From the NCBI GenBank assembly GCA_964432995.1, contig CAYSPU010000009.1:1-46520 (forward strand): 46,520 nt of DNA, given 5' to 3'. The notes below the pieces were generated by a model that was not told the origin of the DNA, did no database searches, and saw nothing but the letters and a program-made list of their open reading frames with translations. The stretch comes from CAYSPU01 sp964432995. GTDB lineage: Bacteria; Verrucomicrobiota; Verrucomicrobiia; Limisphaerales; JAHDYP01. Of this stretch, positions 25,819 to 32,408 are shown piece by piece (position 1 is the stretch's first letter; the number at the start of each line of letters is the position of its first letter). The position numbers and the translations under genes are program-made.

Positions 25819-27462
25819 TCAGCGGCGCTGGGCGGGGGCAGCGGCGTTGGTTCTCTGGCCGGAGGCGGGCCGGGGAGCGGCCGCCGGCTTCTTGGCGGGA
25901 CGCGGCGCCGGCTGGGGAATGGCCAGGCCGGGACGCGGGAAGTCCGCGCTCTCAAGCCAGCGGACGAGGCCGATGAGTTCGACGGCCGAGAAGCCGACGT
26001 CGGAGTTACGTACGACTTTCCACTCCCGGGCGGAGACCCGGGTGACTTCGGTGGCCGTATTGCCGAGCATGCCTTCGATGGCGGTGAGCCAGGGGAGTCC
26101 GGCGGAACTGCCGCTGAGCTGTCCCTCGCGGAGAACGATCGCGAAGAGTTGGGCCATGAGGCGCCATTGGGCGAGACGCGGCTGCGTGACTTCCCAGTCA
26201 TAGAGGAGGAGGTTCTCGCGATCCCTGAACTGGGCGAGCAGTTCCTGGGGAAAGGTGTTGGTGCTGGGGGCGGTTTGATACAAGCCCCCGACGATGTATT
26301 CGGTTCGGGTGTCGCGGACGGGCTGGAGGAAGGGCGCCATCATTGGGAGGCCTTCCCAGTGAAGCAGGGCGTTGGTGGGGTTGAACCGGGTGTCGCACAA
26401 TCCCTGCTTCTCCCATTCCGGACCCGCGGCGTCGCGGAAACGCTCGCTGATGAGGCGGACACGCTCCGGGGCGTTGTCGAGGGGAGCAGCCAGGCAGAGC
26501 TGAACGGGGGCTGTGGACTGGGCCCAGAGACAGAGCTGGTTCGGGACGGGATCAAGTCCCAGTTTCCGGAAGAAGTCGAAGCGGCTGGCCAGGGGCTGGA
26601 TGCCGCGCGCCACGCTGAAGCTGATCAGCGGTTCGGTTACCAGGTTGAGGGGAACTTGCCACGGCTCCATGGCGCCCGTGACGTCCTCAGGCCAGAGAAC
26701 CCGAGCGGTGGTTCGCAACCGGTTCCCGACGTAGGCGATCGAGCTCTGCACGCGCGGCCAGGGGACCTCCGCGCGGAGCCGCAGCGGCGCGGCGAGCCGG
26801 GTGAGGTCGCCTTCCCATTCGAGCCAGGCGTCGGCGAGCGCGGCGACCGGGCGCCCCGACGACTTGGCGTCGCGCACGGCTTGCAGGAGCCCCGGGAGCT
26901 GCGGCTCGCCCGCACCCAACACGAGCCAGGAGCCGGCTTCCACCCAGCGGATCACCTTGGTCGAGTCGGGACAGCGCACTTCGGTCGAAGACCAGCCCTC
27001 CACCGGCGTTGCTGGCGCGGCACTGCCCTTCATCAGTTTGGCGAGCTCAACCAGGTTCGTGCGCCAGACAACAAGGCGCGCCGGCTTGAGATTCACGGCC
27101 AGGAGCCATTCGAGGCGATGGAGGTCGGCGCCCCGGACTTCCACGAAGGACTCCTCGCGAACGAGGTCGTCCAGCAGCGGCCGGACGAGCGCCGCGGCGC
27201 GCGCGTCGGCGGTCGCCGGCAGGGCTTCCCCAAAGACGAGGCGCGCCGACTGCGCCAGGCGCTGCAGAGTTTGTTTGAGCAACGCCTGCGTCTGGGGGAG
27301 GTCCGCGATGCTGCAGAGCCTGGCGTCGGGATTCGCCAGGGCCTGGTTGGTGCCGGCGGAATGACAGCGCGCGAGTAACGCGGGGACCGCGGCGGAGGTC
27401 GGGGCGCCAAAGGAATCGGAGCAGAGGACAATCAGCGACAGGATGTGCAAAGTAGCTCGCAT
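25819..27462 (-). CDS. Exported protein of unknown function
   Basis: A 547-residue protein that I do not recognise. The start at 27462 gives a clear signal peptide (RATLHILSLIVLCSDSFGAP). The mature part is mixed, with repeated short hydrophobic strands and phrases such as LEWLLAVNLKPARLVVWRTN and LVTEPLISFSVARGIQPLAS. It ends in a proline/alanine-rich basic tail (about 515-547). The regular strand pattern resembles the large, poorly characterised periplasmic proteins of Verrucomicrobia, like the one at 39355-40851. No catalytic motif is visible. It precedes pdxJ by 24 bases. Confidence 0.75.
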   Translation of the reverse strand: MRATLHILSLIVLCSDSFGAPTSAAVPALLARCHSAGTNQALANPDARLCSIADLPQTQALLKQTLQRLAQSARLVFGEALPATADARAAALVRPLLDDLVREESFVEVRGADLHRLEWLLAVNLKPARLVVWRTNLVELAKLMKGSAAPATPVEGWSSTEVRCPDSTKVIRWVEAGSWLVLGAGEPQLPGLLQAVRDAKSSGRPVAALADAWLEWEGDLTRLAAPLRLRAEVPWPRVQSSIAYVGNRLRTTARVLWPEDVTGAMEPWQVPLNLVTEPLISFSVARGIQPLASRFDFFRKLGLDPVPNQLCLWAQSTAPVQLCLAAPLDNAPERVRLISERFRDAAGPEWEKQGLCDTRFNPTNALLHWEGLPMMAPFLQPVRDTRTEYIVGGLYQTAPSTNTFPQELLAQFRDRENLLLYDWEVTQPRLAQWRLMAQLFAIVLREGQLSGSSAGLPWLTAIEGMLGNTATEVTRVSAREWKVVRNSDVGFSAVELIGLVRWLESADFPRPGLAIPQPAPRPAKKPAAAPRPASGQRTNAAAPAQRR

Positions 27463-27709
27463 AAAGCGGAATCTCCATGCCAGAGAGGGGGCCAATTGGC
27501 AAATCGATTCCCAATGGGCATCAGGAAATCCGGACCTCTACAGAAGCCCGCCAAGAACGCCAAGACCCGACGCGAAGGTTGTCGCGAAGATCCGGCAATC
27601 CCTTTGCGATCCTCGGCGGGCGTCTGTTCAAGTCCAGCCACAGTCATCGCTCCCGTTTCCTTGGGCCAACGATCAGCTCGCCGATGGCGGCCCCTTCGAC
27701 AAAGTGACA
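27463..27709. other. Intergenic region without a recognised gene
   Basis: About 250 bases lie between the exported unknown (minus) and the left repeat of the RAYT unit. Short open frames here show no coding character. The promoter of the unknown-pdxJ genes should be here, but none was recognised. Confidence 0.4.
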
Positions 27710-27720
27710 ACAAAGTGACA

Positions 27721-27757
27721 GGTTCGGAGTTGGGTTCGGAGTTGGGTTCGGAGTTGA
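27721..27757. repeat. Tandem 12-bp repeat GGTTCGGAGTTG (three units)
   Basis: Three consecutive units lie immediately inside the left 16-bp repeat and about 60 bases before the transposase start. The units resemble the 7-bp GGAGTTC repeats in the GH43 gene and at 44567-44585. Confidence 0.8.
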
Positions 27758-27817
27758 CGGGAGCGGGGTGGGCGGGTTGAAGTTGGGGGTATCAAGGAGG
27801 CGGATTGGAGGTCACCT

Positions 27818-28792
27818 ATGCGCATGGCTCGGATCAAGATTTGGGGGCGGGGAGCGGTGTATCACTGTCTGTCGCGGGTGGTTGGGGGAGAACCGCTATT
27901 GGGGGAGTTGGAGAAGGAGAAGCTGCGGCAGATGCTGTGGCAGCAGGCGGCGTTCAGCGGGATTGAGGTGATCACCTACTGCCTGATGTCCAACCACATT
28001 CACCTGGTGCTGCGGGTGCCGGGTGGGATCAGCGTGACGGACGCGGAATTGGTCGCCCGGGCCCGGGCGTTCTACGGCCAGAGCAGCGTCTACGTGCGGG
28101 TGTTGGAGGCGGCGCTGAGCGCCGGGGGGAGTCTGCCGGAGGACCTGCGGGCGGGGTTGGTGGGGCGGATGGGGGATGTGTCGGTGTTGATGAAGGAGCT
28201 CAAGCAGCGGTTCAGCCGGTGGTACAACAAGGCGCACCAGCGGTTTGGGACGCTGTGGGCGGAGCGGTTCAAGAGTCTGGTGGTGGAGGATCAAGCCGGG
28301 GTGGTGGGGAAGGTGGCGGCATATGTGGATTTGAACCCGGTGCGGGCGGGGTTGGTGAAAGATCCGAAGGACTACCGGTGGAGCGGGTATGGGGAAGCGG
28401 TAGGGGGGCGGGAGCTGGCGCGGCGGGGTCTGGCGAGCTTCCACCCGGGGACGGGGGACTGGGGGGAGGTGGGGCGGGAGTATCGGAAGTTGCTGTTGGT
28501 GAGCAGTGGTCGGGCGGGGCGATCGGGGAAGATGGTGGTGGAGGGGGAGGCGATCCGGCGGGAGTTGGCCAAGGGGGGACAGTTGAGTGTGGGCGAGGTG
28601 CTGCGGCTGCGGGTGCGCTACTTTACGGACGGGGTGGTGCTGGGCTCGCGGGAGTATGTGAACGGGGTGTTTGGGGAGTTTCGGGAGCGGTTTGGGCCCC
28701 GACGCCGGACGGGGGCGCGACCGCTGCGGGGGCTGGGGGTGCTGGGGGATCTGGCGACGTTGCGGGACCTGCGGGTGGATGTGGTGGAGTAA
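27818..28792 (+). CDS. REP-associated tyrosine transposase (Y1/HUH family)
   Basis: A 324-residue single-strand transposase of the IS200/IS605-related RAYT group. Such enzymes nick single-stranded DNA at REP hairpins using one tyrosine. The HUH pair is His60 and His62 in CLMSNHIHLVL; the likely catalytic Tyr136 lies in ELKQRFSRWYNKAH; and the conserved GTLWAERFKSLVVED and YVDLNPVRAGLV follow. The C-terminal tail of about 110 residues is an extension often seen in larger family members. GGAGG lies about 8 bases before the ATG at 27818. The gene is intact. The coding strand is strongly G-rich compared with its neighbours. Confidence 0.93.
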   Translation: MRMARIKIWGRGAVYHCLSRVVGGEPLLGELEKEKLRQMLWQQAAFSGIEVITYCLMSNHIHLVLRVPGGISVTDAELVARARAFYGQSSVYVRVLEAALSAGGSLPEDLRAGLVGRMGDVSVLMKELKQRFSRWYNKAHQRFGTLWAERFKSLVVEDQAGVVGKVAAYVDLNPVRAGLVKDPKDYRWSGYGEAVGGRELARRGLASFHPGTGDWGEVGREYRKLLLVSSGRAGRSGKMVVEGEAIRRELAKGGQLSVGEVLRLRVRYFTDGVVLGSREYVNGVFGEFRERFGPRRRTGARPLRGLGVLGDLATLRDLRVDVVE

Positions 28793-28949
28793 CCGGCCGG
28801 TGGCGAACCGCCCAGGAACGAGCGTTCGGCTTTCACTCTCTCCGCGGTTTGGAGATCGACTTCTGCCGCGGGGCGATCGCGCCCGGAGTCGTCCTGACCA
28901 GTCCGCCGACCATTGTCCTGGGCGCGATCGGCGGTCTTCGTCGTGTCCT

Positions 28950-29040
28950 CAATCTCGTTCGGACACCTTCCAGACTGCGAACCTGTCACTTTGTTCAATC
29001 CCGTTCGGACGCGTTCCAGACTATGAACCTGTCACTTTGT
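28950..29040 (+). repeat. Two tandem 46-bp units right of the transposase
   Basis: Each unit reads CAATC-CGTTCGGAC-TTCCAGACT and ends with GAACCTGTCACTTTGT. The first starts at 28950 and the second at 28996, with about five differences. The end of the second overlaps the stop and last codons of the minus-strand lipoprotein gene. The 157 bases from the transposase stop to 28950 contain no recognised gene. Confidence 0.8.
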
Positions 29041-29692
29041 CTGGACCTTCTTGTTGGCCCGGTGTTGACTTCATCTGCTTGTCCCGGACCGGGATGTGAA
29101 TGAGCACAGGAGCGTTCGTCTCTACCGCAGGAGGATACTGTTCAAAGGCGGACTTCGTCGGGTCCATTTCGTAACCAGACGTCAACCGCCACTCCCCAAA
29201 GACATAGTTGTAGGTCTGGCCGATGGACTGTACGCCACAAGCGAACACGGCATAGGTCCCTGCCGGCACCTCGCGGACCTGCACGCCGGCAGGTACCTCC
29301 CCCACCCGCCCCACCGCCATGCCGGCCAGATAGTCAAAGCTCCCGTCCGGGGCCGCGCCAAAGCTGACGCCATAGTACTTTGCATCCACGCTGTGGAGTC
29401 TGATCTTCTCGTGGTGCGTTTCGAATTCGTTCCAGATCGCGGTGAAGGTCTCTGGGCGCTCGGTTCCAGAGTTCCTGCTGGTCACAGTGCCCATCACCAG
29501 AAACCTCTCATGGTGGATTATGTCAGGCTGCTTCATGGCTTCGTTGTTTCTAGGAGTCTCCTGTTCGCTGTCTCCTCCCCCTCTGCGGTCTGGAGTGCAA
29601 CCCATCAGGAGGAGACTGACAAGGCCAACGTACACCCACTCGGGGCCTGGGCGTAGCCCCGCTCGACCGTCTCTTGACGCTTTGGTCAGCAT
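29021..29692 (-). CDS. Lipoprotein with GyrI-like effector-binding domain
   Basis: A 223-residue protein. The N-terminus has a hydrophobic stretch and lipobox (VYVGLVSLLLMGC), so it is likely a lipoprotein. The rest (about 75-205) follows the AraC effector-binding/GyrI-like fold: a first half TFTAIWNEFETHHEKI and DAKYYGVSFG, then FDYLAGMAVGRVGEVPAGVQVREVPAGTYAVF and GEWRLTSGYEMDP. Such domains bind small molecules, usually in cytoplasmic regulators, so a surface form suggests ligand scavenging or sensing. The ATG at 29692 is used; a GTG nine bases upstream is in frame. The last six residues (DKVTGS) and the stop are encoded by the flanking RAYT repeat, so the original C-terminus may have been replaced. 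Confidence 0.78.
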   Translation of the reverse strand: MLTKASRDGRAGLRPGPEWVYVGLVSLLLMGCTPDRRGGGDSEQETPRNNEAMKQPDIIHHERFLVMGTVTSRNSGTERPETFTAIWNEFETHHEKIRLHSVDAKYYGVSFGAAPDGSFDYLAGMAVGRVGEVPAGVQVREVPAGTYAVFACGVQSIGQTYNYVFGEWRLTSGYEMDPTKSAFEQYPPAVETNAPVLIHIPVRDKQMKSTPGQQEGPDKVTGS

Positions 29693-29732
29693 ATGCTGCA
29701 CAACGATGGCGCGTTGTCCGGCCAGCGAGACA

Positions 29733-29833
29733 GCTCACCCACAGCCGCCGGAAGAAGGCGTCCGGAGCGGATCGGGCCTCTGAGCTTCCGGAGATGTAGA
29801 CAACGGCGAGGGTGAGCGGCTGTGGGGTGGAGC
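29733..29833. repeat. Imperfect inverted repeat upstream of the lipoprotein gene
   Basis: GCTCACCCACAGCCGC at 29733-29748 is matched by the reverse complement of 29816-29833 with a small gap and few differences. It bounds about 100 bases between the lipoprotein start and the toxin remnant. Its role is unknown. Confidence 0.5.
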
Positions 29834-29853
29834 GTTGTGTTCGATCCGATCCA

Positions 29854-29998
29854 TCATAGATATTTTCTCCAGGAGACAGGATTACGTCGCAGATCCATCA
29901 CCGACACGACTAGGATCTCCCGGCCTCGAATCTGATAGAGCACGCCGAACGGAAACCGATGTAAGAGGCAACGCCGCCGAGGTGAGACGATAGGTCAT
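29854..29998 (-). pseudogene. ParE/RelE-family toxin remnant with internal deletion
   Basis: The start overlaps the antitoxin stop (ATGA), as in intact toxin-antitoxin operons, and the first codons give MTYRLTSAA, a normal ParE-type opening. A different frame then gives LLHRFPFGVLYQIRGREIL, followed by VVSVMDLRRNPVSWRKYL and a stop, which is a recognisable ParE C-terminus (strand, RR-P-W motif). The middle of the toxin, about 50 residues, is missing and the two parts are out of frame. The product should be inactive. This is read directly from the sequence; the family call rests on motif similarity. Confidence 0.7.
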
Positions 29999-30222
29999 GC
30001 CCCCAAAGAGCGTCGGAGTTCCTCAAGGGTGGCCGGCCCGTCAATAGTCAGGAGATCACCGCGATCCACAGCCTCGATGCGCTGCTCCGCCTCCGCGGCC
30101 CATCTTTCCTGCAGTTCCAAAACACCTCGCGGCTGAAGGCCATCCCAGAGGCAGTCGAGCAACTCCGCCCGCTCGGCGGCCGACAGCTCCATCGCGCTCT
30201 CCTGAACCTTTGCCAGCGTCAC
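29995..30222 (-). CDS. Putative addiction-module antitoxin (TIGR02574-like)
   Basis: A 75-residue acidic protein starting at GTG 30222: VTLAKVQESAMELSAAERAELLD, then LWDGLQP, then ELQERWAAEAEQRIEAVDRGD and LEELRRSLGA. This matches the short antitoxins annotated as putative addiction module component, which partner ParE/RelE-type toxins: a helical N-terminus (LSAAERAELLDCLWD), an RWAAEAEQRIEAVDRGD middle that usually contacts the toxin, and a short tail. Its stop overlaps the start of the toxin remnant downstream. The longer open frame upstream to 30462 is non-coding shadow. With the toxin destroyed it may be a relic, or it may still buffer related toxins elsewhere. Confidence 0.8.
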   Translation of the reverse strand: MTLAKVQESAMELSAAERAELLDCLWDGLQPRGVLELQERWAAEAEQRIEAVDRGDLLTIDGPATLEELRRSLGA

Positions 30223-30361
30223 ATCTGAACCATCCAACGGCCCCCGCACGCCGTCAAGCGCCGGCGAGTGGGTACCCGGACGGTCCAGCTCGGGCACGCC
30301 GGCGCAATGGTGTTCGATTGCCAACCGAGACGCGATCCCGGCCCTGCCTGGAGCCGGATGG

Positions 30362-30604
30362 TTATCCTGGCTTCCAGAGTTGCGGCACCCCTCGCGCACC
30401 ATGCCAGATGCGCCAGACCTCGATTGAAATCCACGTCTGGAGCTCCTCCCGGAGTCGGGCATGATCGATCAACTCCCCGCGGTCAGCCTGCTCCTCCGCT
30501 GCTCGTAGCCCGGTCACGAACGAGAGCTCACGCTCGATCTGCTCCATAGTGCTGTCGTCCGGAGGCTTCTGAACCAGATCCAGCACCATCTCTTTGTCGC
30601 TCAC
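30362..30604 (-). CDS. Antitoxin-like protein joined in frame to a toxin C-terminal remnant
   Basis: An 80-residue frame starting with GTG at 30604. Residues 1-58 (MSDKEMVLDLVQKPPDDSTM, then EQIERELSFVTGL and EEQADRGELIDHARLREELQTW) look like the small antitoxins that precede RelE/ParE toxins. The remaining residues, SIEVWRIWHGARGVPQLWKPG, contain an HGAR block resembling the end of those toxins, with no stop between. The simplest reading is a deletion that removed the antitoxin end and most of the toxin and fused what remained. The antitoxin part is the firmer call. The 139 bases between this gene and the next antitoxin hold no recognised feature. Confidence 0.6.
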   Translation of the reverse strand: MSDKEMVLDLVQKPPDDSTMEQIERELSFVTGLRAAEEQADRGELIDHARLREELQTWISIEVWRIWHGARGVPQLWKPG

Positions 30605-30681
30605 GCGGCGAATCTACGCCTCCGGCCGCGCACGGGCAAGCCGCGAGCCGCCTCGAGTGGGGGAGTGCGGGGTCGGAGTGC

Positions 30682-30996
30682 GGGGTCGGACCACGGCAAG
30701 CAATTGAAGGGCAAAAGACTGGCCTGGAATGAGGAGGATTATGGGGCCTTACAGGCGTTTTTGGGGTTCCTTTTCCGGCCCGTAGTTCGCGCAGTCTGCT
30801 TCGACAGGCTGCGCCGACCGAGGTTGGGATCGAGCCGCTCCGATGCCGCTTTTCGGGTGATCTCCGACGTCGGATGCCGTCAGCCTCCGTTCCCTGCGGC
30901 CAAGAAACCGGACGGAGAATGGCTTGGAAGGCACTTCCCCGAGGCCGAGACCCGCTGTTCCCCCGTAACCGGAAGCAGTTGCCGTGGTCCGACCCC
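30682..30996. mobile_element. MITE-like segment bounded by an 18-bp perfect inverted repeat
   Basis: GGGGTCGGACCACGGCAA at 30682-30699 is exactly the reverse complement of 30979-30996. The bounded segment is 315 bp and has no credible gene. Outside the left end the unit GTGCGGGGTCGGA is repeated, and outside the right end GACCCCGACGTG is repeated, so the ends sit in short tandem arrays. The architecture suggests a non-autonomous element or a decayed REP cluster, perhaps mobilised by a transposase of the RAYT type. This fills most of the 462-base gap before the beta-helix gene. Confidence 0.6.
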
Positions 30997-31053
30997 GACG
31001 TGACCCCGACGTGTTACCGACGTGCCGACGTGCTGGTCCGACCCCGACGTGCT
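30990..31053. repeat. Short tandem repeats of CCGACGTG type
   Basis: Units of GACCCCGACGTG, CGACGTG and GGTCCGACCCCGACGTG follow one another just outside the right end of the inverted-repeat segment and stop shortly before the beta-helix gene's stop codon at 31067. Confidence 0.7.
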
Positions 31054-31066
31054 GTTGGGCGGTAAC

Positions 31067-32074
31067 CTATGGTAGCTTCCTGCCATTGATTGCGATGGTC
31101 CCGCGTGTTTGGCGAACTCCCGGTTGGAGAAGGCCGATGTCCGCGTCGGTCGCAGTGAAATTCACCGTGCATTCCGTGGGTCTCAGCTCGAACAGGCCGA
31201 TGGGCAGCCAACGCTGCGCGGGTTCGTCGTAGAGTCTACCGGCCAGGTCGATCTTGAGCCCTTTGATGGTCACTTCACGCACCCCATCACTCCCTTCCTC
31301 CCATGTGAATGGGGCCATGTTGTAGAGTCCGTCTTTGCTTGCCCCCTTGATGGTCAGATTCTCGATCTCAACCTTCGCGCGACCGCCTTCTCCGCCCCAG
31401 CCGAACTGTATCGGTGCGCCGTTTCGGTGCTGCTCAATGGTAACATTCCGAATCACCACGTCGTGATACGCCTTGATCGCATCGTCACCGGTGCTGATGA
31501 AGCAGTCTGAAATGGTCGAACCCGCCGAGCCGATGAATCCGTCGCTGTTGTTGTTCTGACCGGGACGGGTGTCGAGCAGGTCGCACTGCGAAACGTGGAG
31601 CACAGATTGATTCGCGTAGCCGGAAATGTGGTAACCCCGCGGGTTCTTCGAGGTCAGGTTGGAGACATGCACGGTGGCATCAGCCAGGGCGGACACAGCG
31701 CCATACTTCCATTTGTCGTTTTCGGCCACACCGTTGTTTGCCGTCCACCGCTCCGACTCCGTGCCAAACACCACCGATGTCTTCCGGTCGCCACCAACGA
31801 TGTGCAACGGATTCTCCGGAGTGCGAAATCCCACCCTGAACCCGCCCTGAACCGTCACGTTCCGGTCGATGTGAATGCGCCTCACCTCCGGCGGCACCTG
31901 CCAAAAGAACTCTTCCTTTCCCTCCGGCATGTTGCCGCTGGATTTGAAGGTCAATGTGGCCGTGGCGGCATCCCATCTGATTTCGCCGGTGTAGGACAGC
32001 CCCGTTGGACCCTCCCCGGCAGCCAACTGAGTGAGGGCGAGCAGAATGACAGAGGCAGTCTTCAACGTCGGCAT
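31067..32074 (-). CDS. Exported right-handed beta-helix protein (glycosidase/lyase-like)
   Basis: A 335-residue protein with a signal peptide (ASVILLALTQLAAGEG) and the repeating strands of a right-handed parallel beta-helix. NNSDGFIGSAGSTISDCFISTGDDAIKAYHD resembles the catalytic strip of GH28-type polygalacturonases and related families (N-x-D-G and GDD), which makes a glycan-cleaving role plausible; the exact family is uncertain (GH28- or GH49-like). ALADATVHVSNLTSKNPRGYHISG and VVIRNVTIEQHRNG are typical coils. Its base composition is visibly less G/C-rich than the surroundings, and it sits beside mobile elements, so it may have been acquired horizontally. Confidence 0.72.
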   Translation of the reverse strand: MPTLKTASVILLALTQLAAGEGPTGLSYTGEIRWDAATATLTFKSSGNMPEGKEEFFWQVPPEVRRIHIDRNVTVQGGFRVGFRTPENPLHIVGGDRKTSVVFGTESERWTANNGVAENDKWKYGAVSALADATVHVSNLTSKNPRGYHISGYANQSVLHVSQCDLLDTRPGQNNNSDGFIGSAGSTISDCFISTGDDAIKAYHDVVIRNVTIEQHRNGAPIQFGWGGEGGRAKVEIENLTIKGASKDGLYNMAPFTWEEGSDGVREVTIKGLKIDLAGRLYDEPAQRWLPIGLFELRPTECTVNFTATDADIGLLQPGVRQTRGTIAINGRKLP

Positions 32075-32408
32075 GAGGCTACGCGTGTTGGCCCAACTCT
32101 TTGTTTACAGGGGAAGATTTCCTGGTTAAGTAGCGACTGACGGGGAAACTGGGAGTCGATTCCGGTTTCTGGAGCAAGGAGGCTGGTGCTTCGACTCGCA
32201 AGGAATGAAACCACAACGACCCATCCGTAGTTCGCTCAGCACGAGTCCTGAGCCGGGAGTCCGTTGGCGAACTTGTGTGCCGAAGGACTAGCATGGAGAA
32301 TCCCGAGAGTCAAAGCTGAAGCGGACTGCCGCGGCCGTGGTGGGGGCAGCGTTGCGCTGCGCCCGGAGGCGCGACGCTTCATGTTCGGAGGGCAATCGAG
32401 GAGGAAGG
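32075..32408. other. Divergent intergenic region before comEC
   Basis: This 334-base gap separates the beta-helix gene (minus) from comEC (plus). Apart from a purine-rich ribosome-binding stretch GAGGAGGAAGG directly before the comEC ATG, no gene or clear promoter was recognised. Confidence 0.4.

Larger units (their letters stand above)
27710..29040 (+). mobile_element. RAYT locus bounded by oppositely oriented copies of a 16-bp repeat
   Basis: ACAAAGTGACAGGTTC at 27710-27725 recurs as its reverse complement at 28979-28994 and again at 29025-29040, on the other side of the transposase gene. This arrangement, a REP-associated transposase between inverted REP-type sequences, is typical of RAYT loci. 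The left side also has a doubled ACAAAGTGACA and three GGTTCGGAGTTG units; the right side has a tandem 46-bp unit. Limits are those of the repeats; no target-site duplication was identified. Confidence 0.7.

Noticed and set aside
27710..28994. Classical insertion sequence with terminal inverted repeats
   Set aside because: The transposase is an HUH/Y1 type, which does not use terminal inverted repeats, and no target-site duplication was found; a RAYT-REP arrangement fits better.
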